From NCBI GenBank assembly GCA_023449855.1, contig JAEXHR010000339.1, forward strand, positions 1-39,359: a stretch of 39,359 bases of DNA, written 5' to 3'. Each line of letters opens with the position of its first letter. Position 1 is the first letter of the stretch. Position numbers and translations under genes: made by a program. The DNA comes from Pseudomonadota bacterium. Its GTDB lineage: Bacteria; Pseudomonadota; Alphaproteobacteria; Rhizobiales; Xanthobacteraceae. A model generated the notes under the pieces. It worked only from the letters and a program-made list of their open reading frames with translations. It had not been told where the DNA came from and did not search any database. Below, in pieces: positions 1-8,041 of the stretch.

Positions 1-45
1 GACGAAGACAATGGCGCCGACGCGAGCGAGGGTCTTGCCGTCCAT
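1..45 (-). CDS. trbK: TrbK-like entry exclusion protein (N-terminus only)
   Basis: Only the first 15 codons are present before the left edge; they read MDGKTLARVGAIVFV. This start, and the position directly after trbJ, match the short membrane protein usually annotated as TrbK-alt in Tn4371-like and sphingomonad trb operons. That protein is proposed to act in entry exclusion, or simply to be a small inner-membrane partner of the mating apparatus. The start lies 10 bases after the trbJ stop, with a GAGG stretch before it. The hydrophobic run at residues 9-15 fits the start of a signal anchor. The family assignment comes from context and this short peptide only. Confidence 0.6.
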   Translation of the reverse strand, partial: MDGKTLARVGAIVFV

Positions 46-55
46 CGCGCTAGCC

Positions 56-817
56 TCAGTTGCCGCTGTTCGGGAACATTCGGGCGTTGCCGGGCTGATA
101 GCCCGAGCCCGGCGTCAGGAAACGCCGGCGCTGCTCGCGGCCCTGTTCGGCGGCGGCGGCCTGCTCAGCCGACTGCAAGGCCTGCGCCCGGCCGTTGGCC
201 GCCACGACGGCGGTGAGATCCGCGAGTTGCTGCGCCTGAAGCGCGAGGAGCTGGTTGCCGGCCTGCGTCGCCTGCAGCGCGCCGGTCGCGCCCTGGCTCT
301 GGCCGATCAGCGCGGACATCTGCGTGCGGTTGGTGTCGATGTTGCCGACGACGCCCGCCTGCACCCGCATCGCGTCCTGCAGGCCGCCGACAGTGTTCTG
401 CCAGCGCGAGCGCGCATCGATGACGAGTTGCTGGTCGGAGGCCGACAGTGAGACGTTCCCGTATTTCTGCTGGAACATCCGATCGATCTGCTGGACGTCG
501 TAGGCGATATTCTGCGCCTGGTTGAGAAGCTGCTGCGTGCGCTGAACGGACTGCTGAAGCTGCTGCAGCGACGAGAACGGCAGGCTCGCCAGGTTGCGTG
601 CCTGGTTGATCAGCATCTGCGCTTCGTTCTGAAGCGAGGTGATCTGGTTGGTGATCTGCTGGAGCGATCGGGCCGCCGTCAGCACGTTCTGCGCATAGTT
701 CGAGGGATCGAACACGATGATGGCGTGGGCGGGCGTCGCCAGCATGGGCGTGAGCGCGACGGGAGCGGATAGCAGCGCGGCAGCAAAACGCGCTGCGCGG
801 GAATTGCGCAGTTTCAT
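56..817 (-). CDS. trbJ: TrbJ, conjugal transfer protein (VirB5-like)
   Basis: This 253-aa protein has a signal peptide: basic residues 3-9, a hydrophobic stretch at about 10-28 and a likely cleavage after ATPAHA. It continues with IIVFDPSNYAQN, the typical TrbJ N-terminus. Residues 45-115 are rich in Gln and Asn and read as long amphipathic helices (QQITNQITSLQNEAQM), as expected for VirB5/TrbJ, a minor pilus or adhesin component exported to the periplasm. Its start overlaps the trbE stop in an ATGA arrangement, so the two are translationally coupled. Length is normal for the family. The Arg-rich tail (EQGREQRRRF) is usual for sphingomonad versions. Confidence 0.93.
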   Translation of the reverse strand: MKLRNSRAARFAAALLSAPVALTPMLATPAHAIIVFDPSNYAQNVLTAARSLQQITNQITSLQNEAQMLINQARNLASLPFSSLQQLQQSVQRTQQLLNQAQNIAYDVQQIDRMFQQKYGNVSLSASDQQLVIDARSRWQNTVGGLQDAMRVQAGVVGNIDTNRTQMSALIGQSQGATGALQATQAGNQLLALQAQQLADLTAVVAANGRAQALQSAEQAAAAEQGREQRRRFLTPGSGYQPGNARMFPNSGN

Positions 818-3252
818 TGGGACGTCTCCTTGTTGGTGAGCGTGGGGATGAGATCGGCGGCCCAGCCGACTTCACGGTGATCAAGCCAGGCGGCGAGAAA
901 GCCGTCGCGGCCGTGTTCGGCGACGATTCGGGCGATGGCCGCCTGATCGGTCTTCGATGACGCGGCGCAGAGCGCGAGCGCGACATCGGACAGGCCGAGC
1001 TCGAACAGCCGGTTGCCGCGCCGCGACTGGCAGTAATAGTCGCGCTTCGGCATCGCCCGCGCGATGATCTCGATCTGGCGGTCGTTGAGGCCGAAGCGGC
1101 GATAGATCGCGGTGATCTGTGGCTCGATCGCGCGCTCGTTCGGTAACAGGAGCCGGGTCTGACAGCTTTCGATGATGGCGGGCGCGATCGCCGAGCCGTC
1201 GATGTCGCTGAGCGATTGCGTGGCGAAGATGACGCTGGCGTTCTTCTTGCGGAGCGTCTTCAGCCATTCGCGGAGCTGGCCGGCGAAGCCGTCATCGTCC
1301 AGCGCCAGCCAGCCCTCGTCGATGATGAGAAGAGTCGGCGAACCATCTAGCCGATCTTCGATCCGATGGAAGAGGTAGGAGAGAACCGCGGGCGCCGCGC
1401 CGGTGCCGATCAGCCCTTCGGTCTCGAACGCTTGAACGAAGGCCGAGCCAAGATACTCGCGCTCGGCGTCGAGCAGCCGGCCGTAGGGACCGCCGACGCA
1501 ATAAGGCCTGAGCGCCTGCTTGAGATCGTTCGATTGGAGCAGCACGACCAAGCCAGTGATCGTGCGCTCCTCGACGGGCGCCGATGCCAGCGAGGTCAGC
1601 GCCGTCCAGATATGCTCCTTCACCTCGGGCGTGATCGGCACCCCCTCGCGGGTCAGGATCGATACGATCCAGTCGCCCGCCCAAGCGCGCTCGGGCACGT
1701 CGTGAACGCGAGCGAGCGGTTGAAGGCTGACGCTATCGGTCGCGCCGTCGCTGAGATCGCCACCGAGGTCATGCCAATCGCCGCCCATGCCGAGCGCCGC
1801 CGCGCGGATCGAGCCGCCGAAGTCGAAGGCGAAGACTTGGGCGCCGGCATAGCGTCGGAACAGCAGCGCCATCAGCGCCAGCAGGACCGGCTTGCCCCCG
1901 CCGGTCGGGCCGACGATCAGCGTGTGGCCGACGTCGCCGACGTGAAGCGAAAGCCGGAACGGGGTCGAGCCTTCGGTCTTGCCGAAGAGCAGAGGGGGCG
2001 CTGCAAAATGCTCGTCCCGTTCCGGCCCCGCCCACACCGCTGACAGCGGGATCATGTGGGCGAGATTGAGCGTGGAAATCGGAGGCTTGCGGACGTTCGC
2101 ATAGACGTGGCCGGGCAACGAGCCGAGCCAGGCGTCCACCGCGTTGATGGTCTCGGCCGTGGCGGTGAAGTCGCGGCCCTGGATGACCTTCTCGACCAGG
2201 CGCAGTTTCTCGTCGGCTATGCGCGGATCCTCGTCCCACACCGTCACCGTCGCGGTGACATACGCCATCCCGGCATAGTCGGCGCCGAGTTCCTGGAGCG
2301 CGAGATCGGCGTCAGCCGCCTTGTTCGCGGCGTCGGTGTCCACGAGGACGGACGCCTCGTTGGTCATCACCTCCTTGAGGATCGCGGCGATCGACTTGCG
2401 CTTGGCGAACCACTGCCGCCGAATCTTGGTCAGCAGCTTGGTCGCGTCGGTCTTGTCGAGTAGGATCGCGCGCGTTGACCAGCGATACGGAAATGCGAGA
2501 CGGTTCAGCTCGTCGAGCAGGCCCGGCGTCGTCGCCGTCGGAAAGCCGGTGACTGTGAGGATGCGCAGATGCGACGTACCAAGGCGCGGCTCGAGCCCGC
2601 CAGTGAGCGGCTGATCGGCGAGCAGCGCGTCGAGATAGATCGGCGTTTCGGGGACGCGGACCCGATGCCGCTTGGTCGAGACGCAGCCGTGGAGATAGGT
2701 GAGCGTCTCCGCGTCATCGAGCCAGCGGCATTCCGGCATGAAGGCTTCGACCAGGCGCAGGATGCGATCGGTGCGATCGGCGAAGCCGGTCATCACCTCG
2801 TTGGGGTCGAGGCCCGACTTTTCCCGCCCCTCGTAGAGCCAGGATTCTGCACGCGCGGCGTCCTCGGCCGGCGGCAGATAGGTGAAGGTCAGGAAATAGC
2901 TCGACTCGAAATGCGCGCCGGCTTCCTCGAAATCCGCCTTGCGCTCGGCATCGACCAGCGCCGACGCGGGATCGGGAAAGCGGCTGTCGGGATAGAGGTT
3001 CGAGGCATGGCGCTGCGCCTCGACGAAGATCGCCCAGCCGGAGCCGAGGCGTCGGAAGGCATTGTTGAGGCGGCCGGCGACAGCGACCAGTTCGGCCGGG
3101 ACGGCGCTGTCGAGATCGGGGCCGCGGAACTGCGCGGTGCGCTGGAAGCTGCCGTCCTTGTTGAGGACGATGCCGGCGCCCACCAGGCCCACCCACGGCA
3201 GGAAGTCGGCGAGTCGGCTGTTGCGGTTGCGGTATTCGGCGAGGTTCATCAT
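814..3252 (-). CDS. trbE: TrbE, VirB4-type ATPase of the conjugation T4SS (Walker A altered)
   Basis: This 812-aa protein of the VirB4/CagE/TrbE family energises assembly of the conjugative type IV secretion channel at the inner membrane. The start chosen, MMNLAEYRNR, is the family N-terminus; a longer frame upstream would overlap trbD. The N-terminal TrbE/CagE domain is followed by the ATPase domain, with a P-loop at about residues 447-456 and a Walker B-like LLIIDEGWLAL about 240 residues later. The P-loop reads GPTGGGKPVLL: the Ser/Thr after the catalytic Lys, which coordinates Mg in P-loop ATPases, is Pro455 (codon CCG, 1888-1890). A single base change from TCG would explain it. The rest of the frame is intact and of normal length. 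It is coupled to trbJ by an ATGA overlap. Confidence 0.95.
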   Translation of the reverse strand: MMNLAEYRNRNSRLADFLPWVGLVGAGIVLNKDGSFQRTAQFRGPDLDSAVPAELVAVAGRLNNAFRRLGSGWAIFVEAQRHASNLYPDSRFPDPASALVDAERKADFEEAGAHFESSYFLTFTYLPPAEDAARAESWLYEGREKSGLDPNEVMTGFADRTDRILRLVEAFMPECRWLDDAETLTYLHGCVSTKRHRVRVPETPIYLDALLADQPLTGGLEPRLGTSHLRILTVTGFPTATTPGLLDELNRLAFPYRWSTRAILLDKTDATKLLTKIRRQWFAKRKSIAAILKEVMTNEASVLVDTDAANKAADADLALQELGADYAGMAYVTATVTVWDEDPRIADEKLRLVEKVIQGRDFTATAETINAVDAWLGSLPGHVYANVRKPPISTLNLAHMIPLSAVWAGPERDEHFAAPPLLFGKTEGSTPFRLSLHVGDVGHTLIVGPTGGGKPVLLALMALLFRRYAGAQVFAFDFGGSIRAAALGMGGDWHDLGGDLSDGATDSVSLQPLARVHDVPERAWAGDWIVSILTREGVPITPEVKEHIWTALTSLASAPVEERTITGLVVLLQSNDLKQALRPYCVGGPYGRLLDAEREYLGSAFVQAFETEGLIGTGAAPAVLSYLFHRIEDRLDGSPTLLIIDEGWLALDDDGFAGQLREWLKTLRKKNASVIFATQSLSDIDGSAIAPAIIESCQTRLLLPNERAIEPQITAIYRRFGLNDRQIEIIARAMPKRDYYCQSRRGNRLFELGLSDVALALCAASSKTDQAAIARIVAEHGRDGFLAAWLDHREVGWAADLIPTLTNKETSQ

Positions 3253-3266
3253 CGGCGCGCTCCCCG

Positions 3267-3548
3267 TCAGACCGAGAGGTGCGCGGGGACGCGCAGATGG
3301 CGGCGCACTACGTCGACGAAGAGCGGATCGCGCTTCGCTGCCCAAACTGCCGCGACATGGCCGATCGCCCAGATGGCGATGCCGACCAGCCAGAGACGCA
3401 GCCCCAGGCCGACGGCGCCAGCGAGCGTCCCGTTCATGATGGCGATGGCGCGCGGCGCGCCGCCGAGCAGGATCGGCTCGGTCAGCGCCCGGTGAACGGG
3501 GGCCGTGTAACCCGGGACTTCACCGCCCTGTTCGACAATGCCCGTCAT
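3267..3548 (-). CDS. trbD: TrbD, conjugal transfer inner-membrane protein (VirB3-like)
   Basis: This 93-aa protein begins MTGIVEQGGEVPGYTAPVHR and contains the motif ALTEPILLGGAPR, typical of TrbD/VirB3. Two hydrophobic segments follow (about residues 37-55 and 57-75). VirB3-family proteins sit in the inner membrane next to the VirB4 ATPase and are sometimes fused to it, which fits the 14-base gap to trbE. The start overlaps the trbC stop by one base (TGATG), indicating coupled translation. Confidence 0.93.
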   Translation of the reverse strand: MTGIVEQGGEVPGYTAPVHRALTEPILLGGAPRAIAIMNGTLAGAVGLGLRLWLVGIAIWAIGHVAAVWAAKRDPLFVDVVRRHLRVPAHLSV

Positions 3549-3895
3549 CAGACCAGCGCCCCGCCGCCGAACGAGAAGAACGACAGGAAGAAGCTCGACG
3601 CGGCGAAGGCGATCGAGAGACCGAACACGATCTGGATCAGCCGACGGAAGCCGCCGGACGTGTCGCCGAAGGCGAGCGTCAGGCCGGTGACGATGATGAT
3701 GATCACCGCGATGATTTTGGCCACGGGGCCTTCGATCGATTGCAGGATCTGTTGCAGCGGTTGCTCCCACGGCATCGACGAGCCGGAGGCGTGGGCGGGC
3801 GCGGCCATCACTACCGACAGCGTGGCGATGGACACGGTCATGCCGAGACGTTGGCGCACTTGAGTCAGGCGCATTGGGCGCAGGCGGTCGATCAC
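3548..3895 (-). CDS. trbC: TrbC, conjugal transfer pilin (VirB2-like)
   Basis: This 115-aa protein has a signal sequence (hydrophobic about 18-33, cleavage near PAHASG) followed by two strongly hydrophobic helices at about 60-77 and 84-105. That is the hairpin topology of TrbC/VirB2 pilins. The segment EQPLQQILQSIEGPVAKI is characteristic of the family. In RP4, TrbC is processed and cyclised by the TraF peptidase; a TraF is encoded in this window at 11218-11763. The start overlaps the trbB stop by 4 bases. Confidence 0.94.
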   Translation of the reverse strand: MIDRLRPMRLTQVRQRLGMTVSIATLSVVMAAPAHASGSSMPWEQPLQQILQSIEGPVAKIIAVIIIIVTGLTLAFGDTSGGFRRLIQIVFGLSIAFAASSFFLSFFSFGGGALV

Positions 3896-4908
3896 AGGCT
3901 TTCTCCTTCAGGGCTTGGGGTGAGCAGGGCCGGGTCGCCGTCGCCCTCGATGACGGCCGGCGCGATGCGATAGTCCCCGTCCGGGCCGAGGCCCTCGACG
4001 CGTGCGAGTTCGGAAAGCCGGCGCAGAGAGCCGCGGCCGGAGAGGACGGCGACGATGTCGATTGTCTCGGCGATCAGCGCCCGCGGGACAGTGACGACGG
4101 CCTCCTGGATGAGCTGCTCCATCCGGCGCAGCGCACCGATCGCGGTGCCGGCGTGGATCGTGCCGACGCCGCCGGGGTGTCCGGTGCCCCAAGCCTTGAG
4201 CAGCTCCAGCGCCTCGGCTCCGCGCACCTCGCCGACCGGAATGCGATCGGGGCGCAGGCGCAGCGACGAGCGCACGAGATCGGACAGCGAGGCGACGCCG
4301 TCTTTGGTACGCATCGCCACGAGATTCGGCGCGGCGCATTGCAGCTCGCGCGTATCCTCGATGATGACGACACGATCGGCGGTCTTCGCGACCTCGGCGA
4401 GGAGAGCGTTGGTAAGCGTGGTCTTGCCGGTGGATGTGCCACCGGCGACGAGGATATTGGCGCGAGACGCCACGCCCTGGCGCAGCATCACAGCCTGTCC
4501 GGCCGACATGATCCCGGCGTGGACATAATCGTCGAGCGTGAACACCGCGACCGCGGGCTTGCGGATCGCGAAGGCCGGCGCGGCGACGACAGGCGGCAGC
4601 AGGCCCTCGAACCGCTCTCCCGTCTCGGGCAGCTCCGCCGACACGCGCGGCGCGCCCGCGTGAACCTCGGCGCCGACGTGGTGGGCGACCAGGCGGACGA
4701 TGCGCTCGCCGTCCGCCGCTGACAGCCGCTCGCCCGTGTCGGACAGCCCCTCGGATAGGCGGTCGATCCAGAGCCGCCCATCAGGGTTGAGCATCACTTC
4801 AACGATGCTGGCGTCGTCGAGGTAGCGGGCGATCGCCGGGCCAAGCGCCGTGCGCAGCATTCGCGCGCCGCGCGCCAGACCTTCCGCATGTTGATGTGAA
4901 GCCGCCAC
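3892..4908 (-). CDS. trbB: TrbB, VirB11-type traffic ATPase
   Basis: This 338-aa hexameric secretion ATPase of the VirB11/PilT class works at the cytoplasmic face of the conjugation channel. The conserved N-terminal stretch ARMLRTALGPAIARYLDD and the motif VEVMLNPDGRLWIDRL are typical of TrbB. Walker A is GGTSTGKTT (about residues 156-164, Lys162), followed by the Asp box IIEDTRELQC and a His-containing GTGHPGGVGTIHAGT. The best start is a GTG at 4908. An ATG two bases upstream is in another frame. It is the first gene of the trb operon trbBCDEJK. A small hairpin immediately upstream may influence its translation. Confidence 0.95.
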   Translation of the reverse strand: MAASHQHAEGLARGARMLRTALGPAIARYLDDASIVEVMLNPDGRLWIDRLSEGLSDTGERLSAADGERIVRLVAHHVGAEVHAGAPRVSAELPETGERFEGLLPPVVAAPAFAIRKPAVAVFTLDDYVHAGIMSAGQAVMLRQGVASRANILVAGGTSTGKTTLTNALLAEVAKTADRVVIIEDTRELQCAAPNLVAMRTKDGVASLSDLVRSSLRLRPDRIPVGEVRGAEALELLKAWGTGHPGGVGTIHAGTAIGALRRMEQLIQEAVVTVPRALIAETIDIVAVLSGRGSLRRLSELARVEGLGPDGDYRIAPAVIEGDGDPALLTPSPEGESL

Positions 4909-4913
4909 ATGAC

Positions 4914-4930
4914 CCCCGATTCCATCGGGG
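4914..4930 (-). promoter_or_regulatory. Hairpin in the trbB leader
   Basis: A perfect inverted repeat with 7-bp arms (CCCCGAT / ATCGGGG) and a 3-base loop ends about six bases before the trbB GTG start. On the transcript the 3' arm contains the only G-rich stretch close enough to act as a ribosome binding site, so the hairpin could limit translation of the whole trb operon. It could also be an operator. No T-run follows, so a terminator is unlikely. Confidence 0.45.
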
Positions 4931-5075
4931 TCGAGACAGTCCTTCCCCGGACGGGGATGATTAAAAGGGCCTGATTTTGGGCCGATTCAACAAAGATTCA
5001 TCGGCGTAGTAGTGTAGCGTGCAAATACAGGAGAACGGCGGGGTCAGAATTCGAACGACGCGAGGTGAGCGATCA

Positions 5076-5555
5076 ATGACGGCGAATATCAGCCATGGGA
5101 GAACCGACTCAGCGACGCGATTCATCGCCGCCAGCGCGGACGTGATCTATCGTGCGTTTGTTGATCCCAAGGCATGGCCGCAGTGGCTTCCGCCGGATGG
5201 GATGACCGGCCAGATCTACGAGTTCGACGCCCGGCCAGGTGGCACCTACAGGATGGCGCTGACCTATCGCGGCGATCACCCGAATGCAGGCAAGACCTCC
5301 GACGACACTGATGTCGTCGAAGGTCGCTTCGCAGAGCTGGTCCCGAATCGTCGCGTCGTCCAGATCGTGACGTTTCAGTCCGATGATCCGGCTTTCGCCG
5401 GCGAGATGCGAATGACGTGGAGCCTGTCGCCCGTGGCGGGCGGCACTGATGTCTCGATCATCGCCGAGAATGTGCCGATCGGAATAAGCAAAGCGGACCA
5501 CGATGTCGGGCTTCGTTCGACTCTCGAAAACCTCGCGAGATTTGTCGAAGGATGA
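5076..5555 (+). CDS. SRPBCC / AHSA1-like domain protein
   Basis: This 159-aa protein has the START/SRPBCC fold of the Aha1-like (AHSA1) family. Typical elements in order are SADVIYRAFVDPKAWPQW near the N-terminus, GMTGQIYEFDARPGGTYRM in the middle, and an ISKADHDVGLRSTLENL C-terminal helix. These proteins bind small hydrophobic ligands; no specific ligand can be read here. The ATG at 5076 was chosen because AGGTGA lies 8 bases upstream; a GTG at 5019 would give a longer, unsupported N-terminus. It is the only plus-strand gene in the first 31 kb and sits between trbB and the RHH/traG pair, so it looks like cargo inserted into the conjugation module. Confidence 0.8.
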   Translation: MTANISHGRTDSATRFIAASADVIYRAFVDPKAWPQWLPPDGMTGQIYEFDARPGGTYRMALTYRGDHPNAGKTSDDTDVVEGRFAELVPNRRVVQIVTFQSDDPAFAGEMRMTWSLSPVAGGTDVSIIAENVPIGISKADHDVGLRSTLENLARFVEG

Positions 5556-5589
5556 TCTTACGCCGATCCGGTTAGATTGACGCGACACA

Positions 5590-6021
5590 CTATGGCTCAC
5601 CGTCGGCGGCGACGTCCTCGGAAATCTCCTGCCTTAGCTTCGGACCCTTCGCGAGGCGGCGGCCGAGAGCGGTGACGAACTGATCATAGCGTTCGCCGGC
5701 CTTGGCACGCGCAGCCTGCGCAGCAGGTTCCGGCAACGCCGGCGTGGTGGCGACCCAGAACCGCACGAACACTGCCAGCATCTCGACGGAGATGCCGACG
5801 TCGCGTTCCATCCGCGTCATGCGGCGATCGAGCTGATCGAGGCGCTTGGTGATTGCGGCTTCCTGCCGCTCAGCCGCATCGGGCGACAGGAAGGATTCGA
5901 TGGCCGCCTCCGCGACCAGCGATCGTGAATGATCGCGGCGCGCAGCATGCTCGGTAAGCCGGCGCATCACGGCGGGATCGAGATAGACAGAGAGGCGCTG
6001 CTTTTTCGCGGATTTCGTCAT
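5590..6021 (-). CDS. Ribbon-helix-helix (CopG-like) protein upstream of trb, next to traG
   Basis: This 143-aa protein begins MTKSAKKQRLSVYLDPAVMR, a typical ribbon-helix-helix DNA-binding N-terminus with the beta strand RLSVYL. A helical, charged region follows (RLDQLDRRMTRMERDV) that could be a coiled coil, then a moderately hydrophobic segment at about 80-95. Such a gene is a regular neighbour of traG in Tn4371-like elements, where it is annotated CopG family regulator or TraD-like. It may be a relaxosome accessory or a regulator; the sequence does not decide. It ends 34 bases after the convergent SRPBCC gene. Confidence 0.75.
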   Translation of the reverse strand: MTKSAKKQRLSVYLDPAVMRRLTEHAARRDHSRSLVAEAAIESFLSPDAAERQEAAITKRLDQLDRRMTRMERDVGISVEMLAVFVRFWVATTPALPEPAAQAARAKAGERYDQFVTALGRRLAKGPKLRQEISEDVAADGEP

Positions 6022-6031
6022 GGCGACCTAA

Positions 6032-8017
6032 CTAAAGCTCCATGCCGTCACCGGGATCGAGCGACACCTGACGCGCCACACCCTGCATCAGCCGGTTCAT
6101 CCGGCTATTGCGGGTGGCGTCATCCTCGGCGTCATCGGCAAGGCCGATCTCGAACTCGTTCTCGATCGGCGCCTTCTTCTCGACGGGCTTCATGCGGCTC
6201 AATTCGGGCTGTTGGCGACGCTCGGATCCGGTCGGATCTTCGTCGCCCGTCTCCATCCCGGGCTTTGCCTCGGCGATCGCAGGCCGAGCCGGAAGCGGCA
6301 GCGCGGTCCAATCGTCAGGCCGGCCGTGCTTCGGCTGCGCGAGCGCCGGCGGCGGCAGGATGCGTTCCTTGAAGCGGGCATCCTCATAATAGCGCGCCTT
6401 CTTCGCTCGGATCGGCGGCGTGCCCGCGACCATGACGATCTCGTCGGTCGGCGGGAGCTGCATGATCTCGCCGGGGGTGAGCAACTGGCGGGCCGTCTCG
6501 GATCGGGAGACCATCAGATGCCCGAGCCAGGGTGACAGCCGATGCCCCGCATAGTTCCGCATCGCCTTCATCTCGGTGGCGGTGCCGAGCGCGTCTGACA
6601 CGCGCTTGGCCGTGCGCTCGTCGTTCGTGGCGAAGCTGACGCGCACATGGCAGTTATCGAGGATCGAATTGTTCGCGCCGTAGGCTTTTTCAATCTGGTT
6701 GAGACTCTGGGCAATCAGGAAGCTCTTGAGGCCGTAGCCCGCCATGAAGGCCAGCGCGGACTCGAAGAAGTCGAGCCGCCCAAGGGCCGGAAACTCGTCC
6801 AGCATCAGCAGCAGCCGATGGCGGCCGGCCTTCGCCTGCAGATCCTCCGTCAAGCGGCGGCCGACCTGATTGAGGATCAGACGTATGAGCGGCTTGGTGC
6901 GGTTGATGTCGGAGGGTGGCACGATAAGATAGAGCGTCGTCGGATGTTTGCCGCCCACGATGTCGGTGATGCGCCAATCGCAACGCCGCGTCACCTCGGC
7001 GACGACGGGATCACGGTAGAGGCCGAGGAACGACATGGCGGTGCTGAGCACGCCCGATCGCTCGTTGTCGCTCTTGTTGAGCAGCTCGCGCGCGGCGCTG
7101 GCGATGACGGGATGCGGCCCAGCTTCGCCGAGGTGCGCTGTCTTCATCATCGCCGCCAGCGTCGACTCGATCGGGCGCTTCGGGTCCGACAGGAACGCCG
7201 CAACGCCGGCAAGCGTTTTGTCCTCCTCGGCGTAGAGGACATGGAGGATCGCGCCGACCAGCAGCGCATGGCTGGTCTTTTCCCAGTGATTGCGCTTCTC
7301 CAATGAGCCTTCGGGGTCGACAAGGATATCGGCGATGTTCTGAACGTCGCGGACCTCCCATTCGCCGCGGCGCACTTCGAGCAGCGGATTGTAGGCCGAC
7401 GATCTGGCGTTGGTCGGATCGAACAGCAGTACGCGGCCGTGCTTGGCGCGGAATCCCGCCGTCAGCGTCCAGTTCTCGCCCTTGATGTCATGAACGATGG
7501 CCGAGCCGGGCCAGGTCAGCAGCGAGGGCACCACCAGGCCGACGCCCTTGCCGGATCGTGTCGGCGCGAAGCACAGCACATGCTCCGGCCCGTCATGGCG
7601 GAGGTAGTCCCGCTCGTATCGACCAAGCACGACGCCATCGGCGCCGAGCAAGCCGGCGGCCTGCACCTCCTGCCGTTCGGCCCATCGTGCCGAGCCGTAG
7701 GTCTCGACCTTTTTGGCCTCGCGCGCCCGCCAGACCGACATGCCGATCGCGACCGCGATCGAGATGAAGCCGCCCGATGCCGCGATGTAGGCGCCCTCGA
7801 CGAAGATCGATGGCGCATAGGCGTCGAAGCCATACCACCACCAGAAAAACGAGGGCGGCAGGTAGAAGGGAAAGCCGAATAGCCGGAACCACGGCTGCCC
7901 CAGCTCAGGCTGGAAGGCGAGCCGCCAGGCCACCCATTCGGTCGCGCCCCAGGTCGTGACCAGCACGATGGCGAAGACGGTGAGAATCTGGCCCCAGAGA
8001 ATTTTCGTAGCGGACAT
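6032..8017 (-). CDS. traG: TraG, type IV coupling protein
   Basis: This 661-aa VirD4/TraG coupling protein is a membrane-anchored DNA-pumping ATPase that delivers the relaxosome to the secretion channel. Two N-terminal membrane segments (about 8-28 and 75-95) are followed by the family sequence YGSARWA. Walker A is PTRSGKGVG (152-160) and Walker B is LLLMLDEF (402-409). The C-terminal 100 residues are charged and Pro-rich, as usual. It lies 10 bases after the RHH gene in coding direction and 24 bases after the relaxase, so the three are probably one transcript. Confidence 0.96.
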   Translation of the reverse strand: MSATKILWGQILTVFAIVLVTTWGATEWVAWRLAFQPELGQPWFRLFGFPFYLPPSFFWWWYGFDAYAPSIFVEGAYIAASGGFISIAVAIGMSVWRAREAKKVETYGSARWAERQEVQAAGLLGADGVVLGRYERDYLRHDGPEHVLCFAPTRSGKGVGLVVPSLLTWPGSAIVHDIKGENWTLTAGFRAKHGRVLLFDPTNARSSAYNPLLEVRRGEWEVRDVQNIADILVDPEGSLEKRNHWEKTSHALLVGAILHVLYAEEDKTLAGVAAFLSDPKRPIESTLAAMMKTAHLGEAGPHPVIASAARELLNKSDNERSGVLSTAMSFLGLYRDPVVAEVTRRCDWRITDIVGGKHPTTLYLIVPPSDINRTKPLIRLILNQVGRRLTEDLQAKAGRHRLLLMLDEFPALGRLDFFESALAFMAGYGLKSFLIAQSLNQIEKAYGANNSILDNCHVRVSFATNDERTAKRVSDALGTATEMKAMRNYAGHRLSPWLGHLMVSRSETARQLLTPGEIMQLPPTDEIVMVAGTPPIRAKKARYYEDARFKERILPPPALAQPKHGRPDDWTALPLPARPAIAEAKPGMETGDEDPTGSERRQQPELSRMKPVEKKAPIENEFEIGLADDAEDDATRNSRMNRLMQGVARQVSLDPGDGMEL

Positions 8018-8041
8018 TGGGATGGATCTTTCTGCGAGGGA

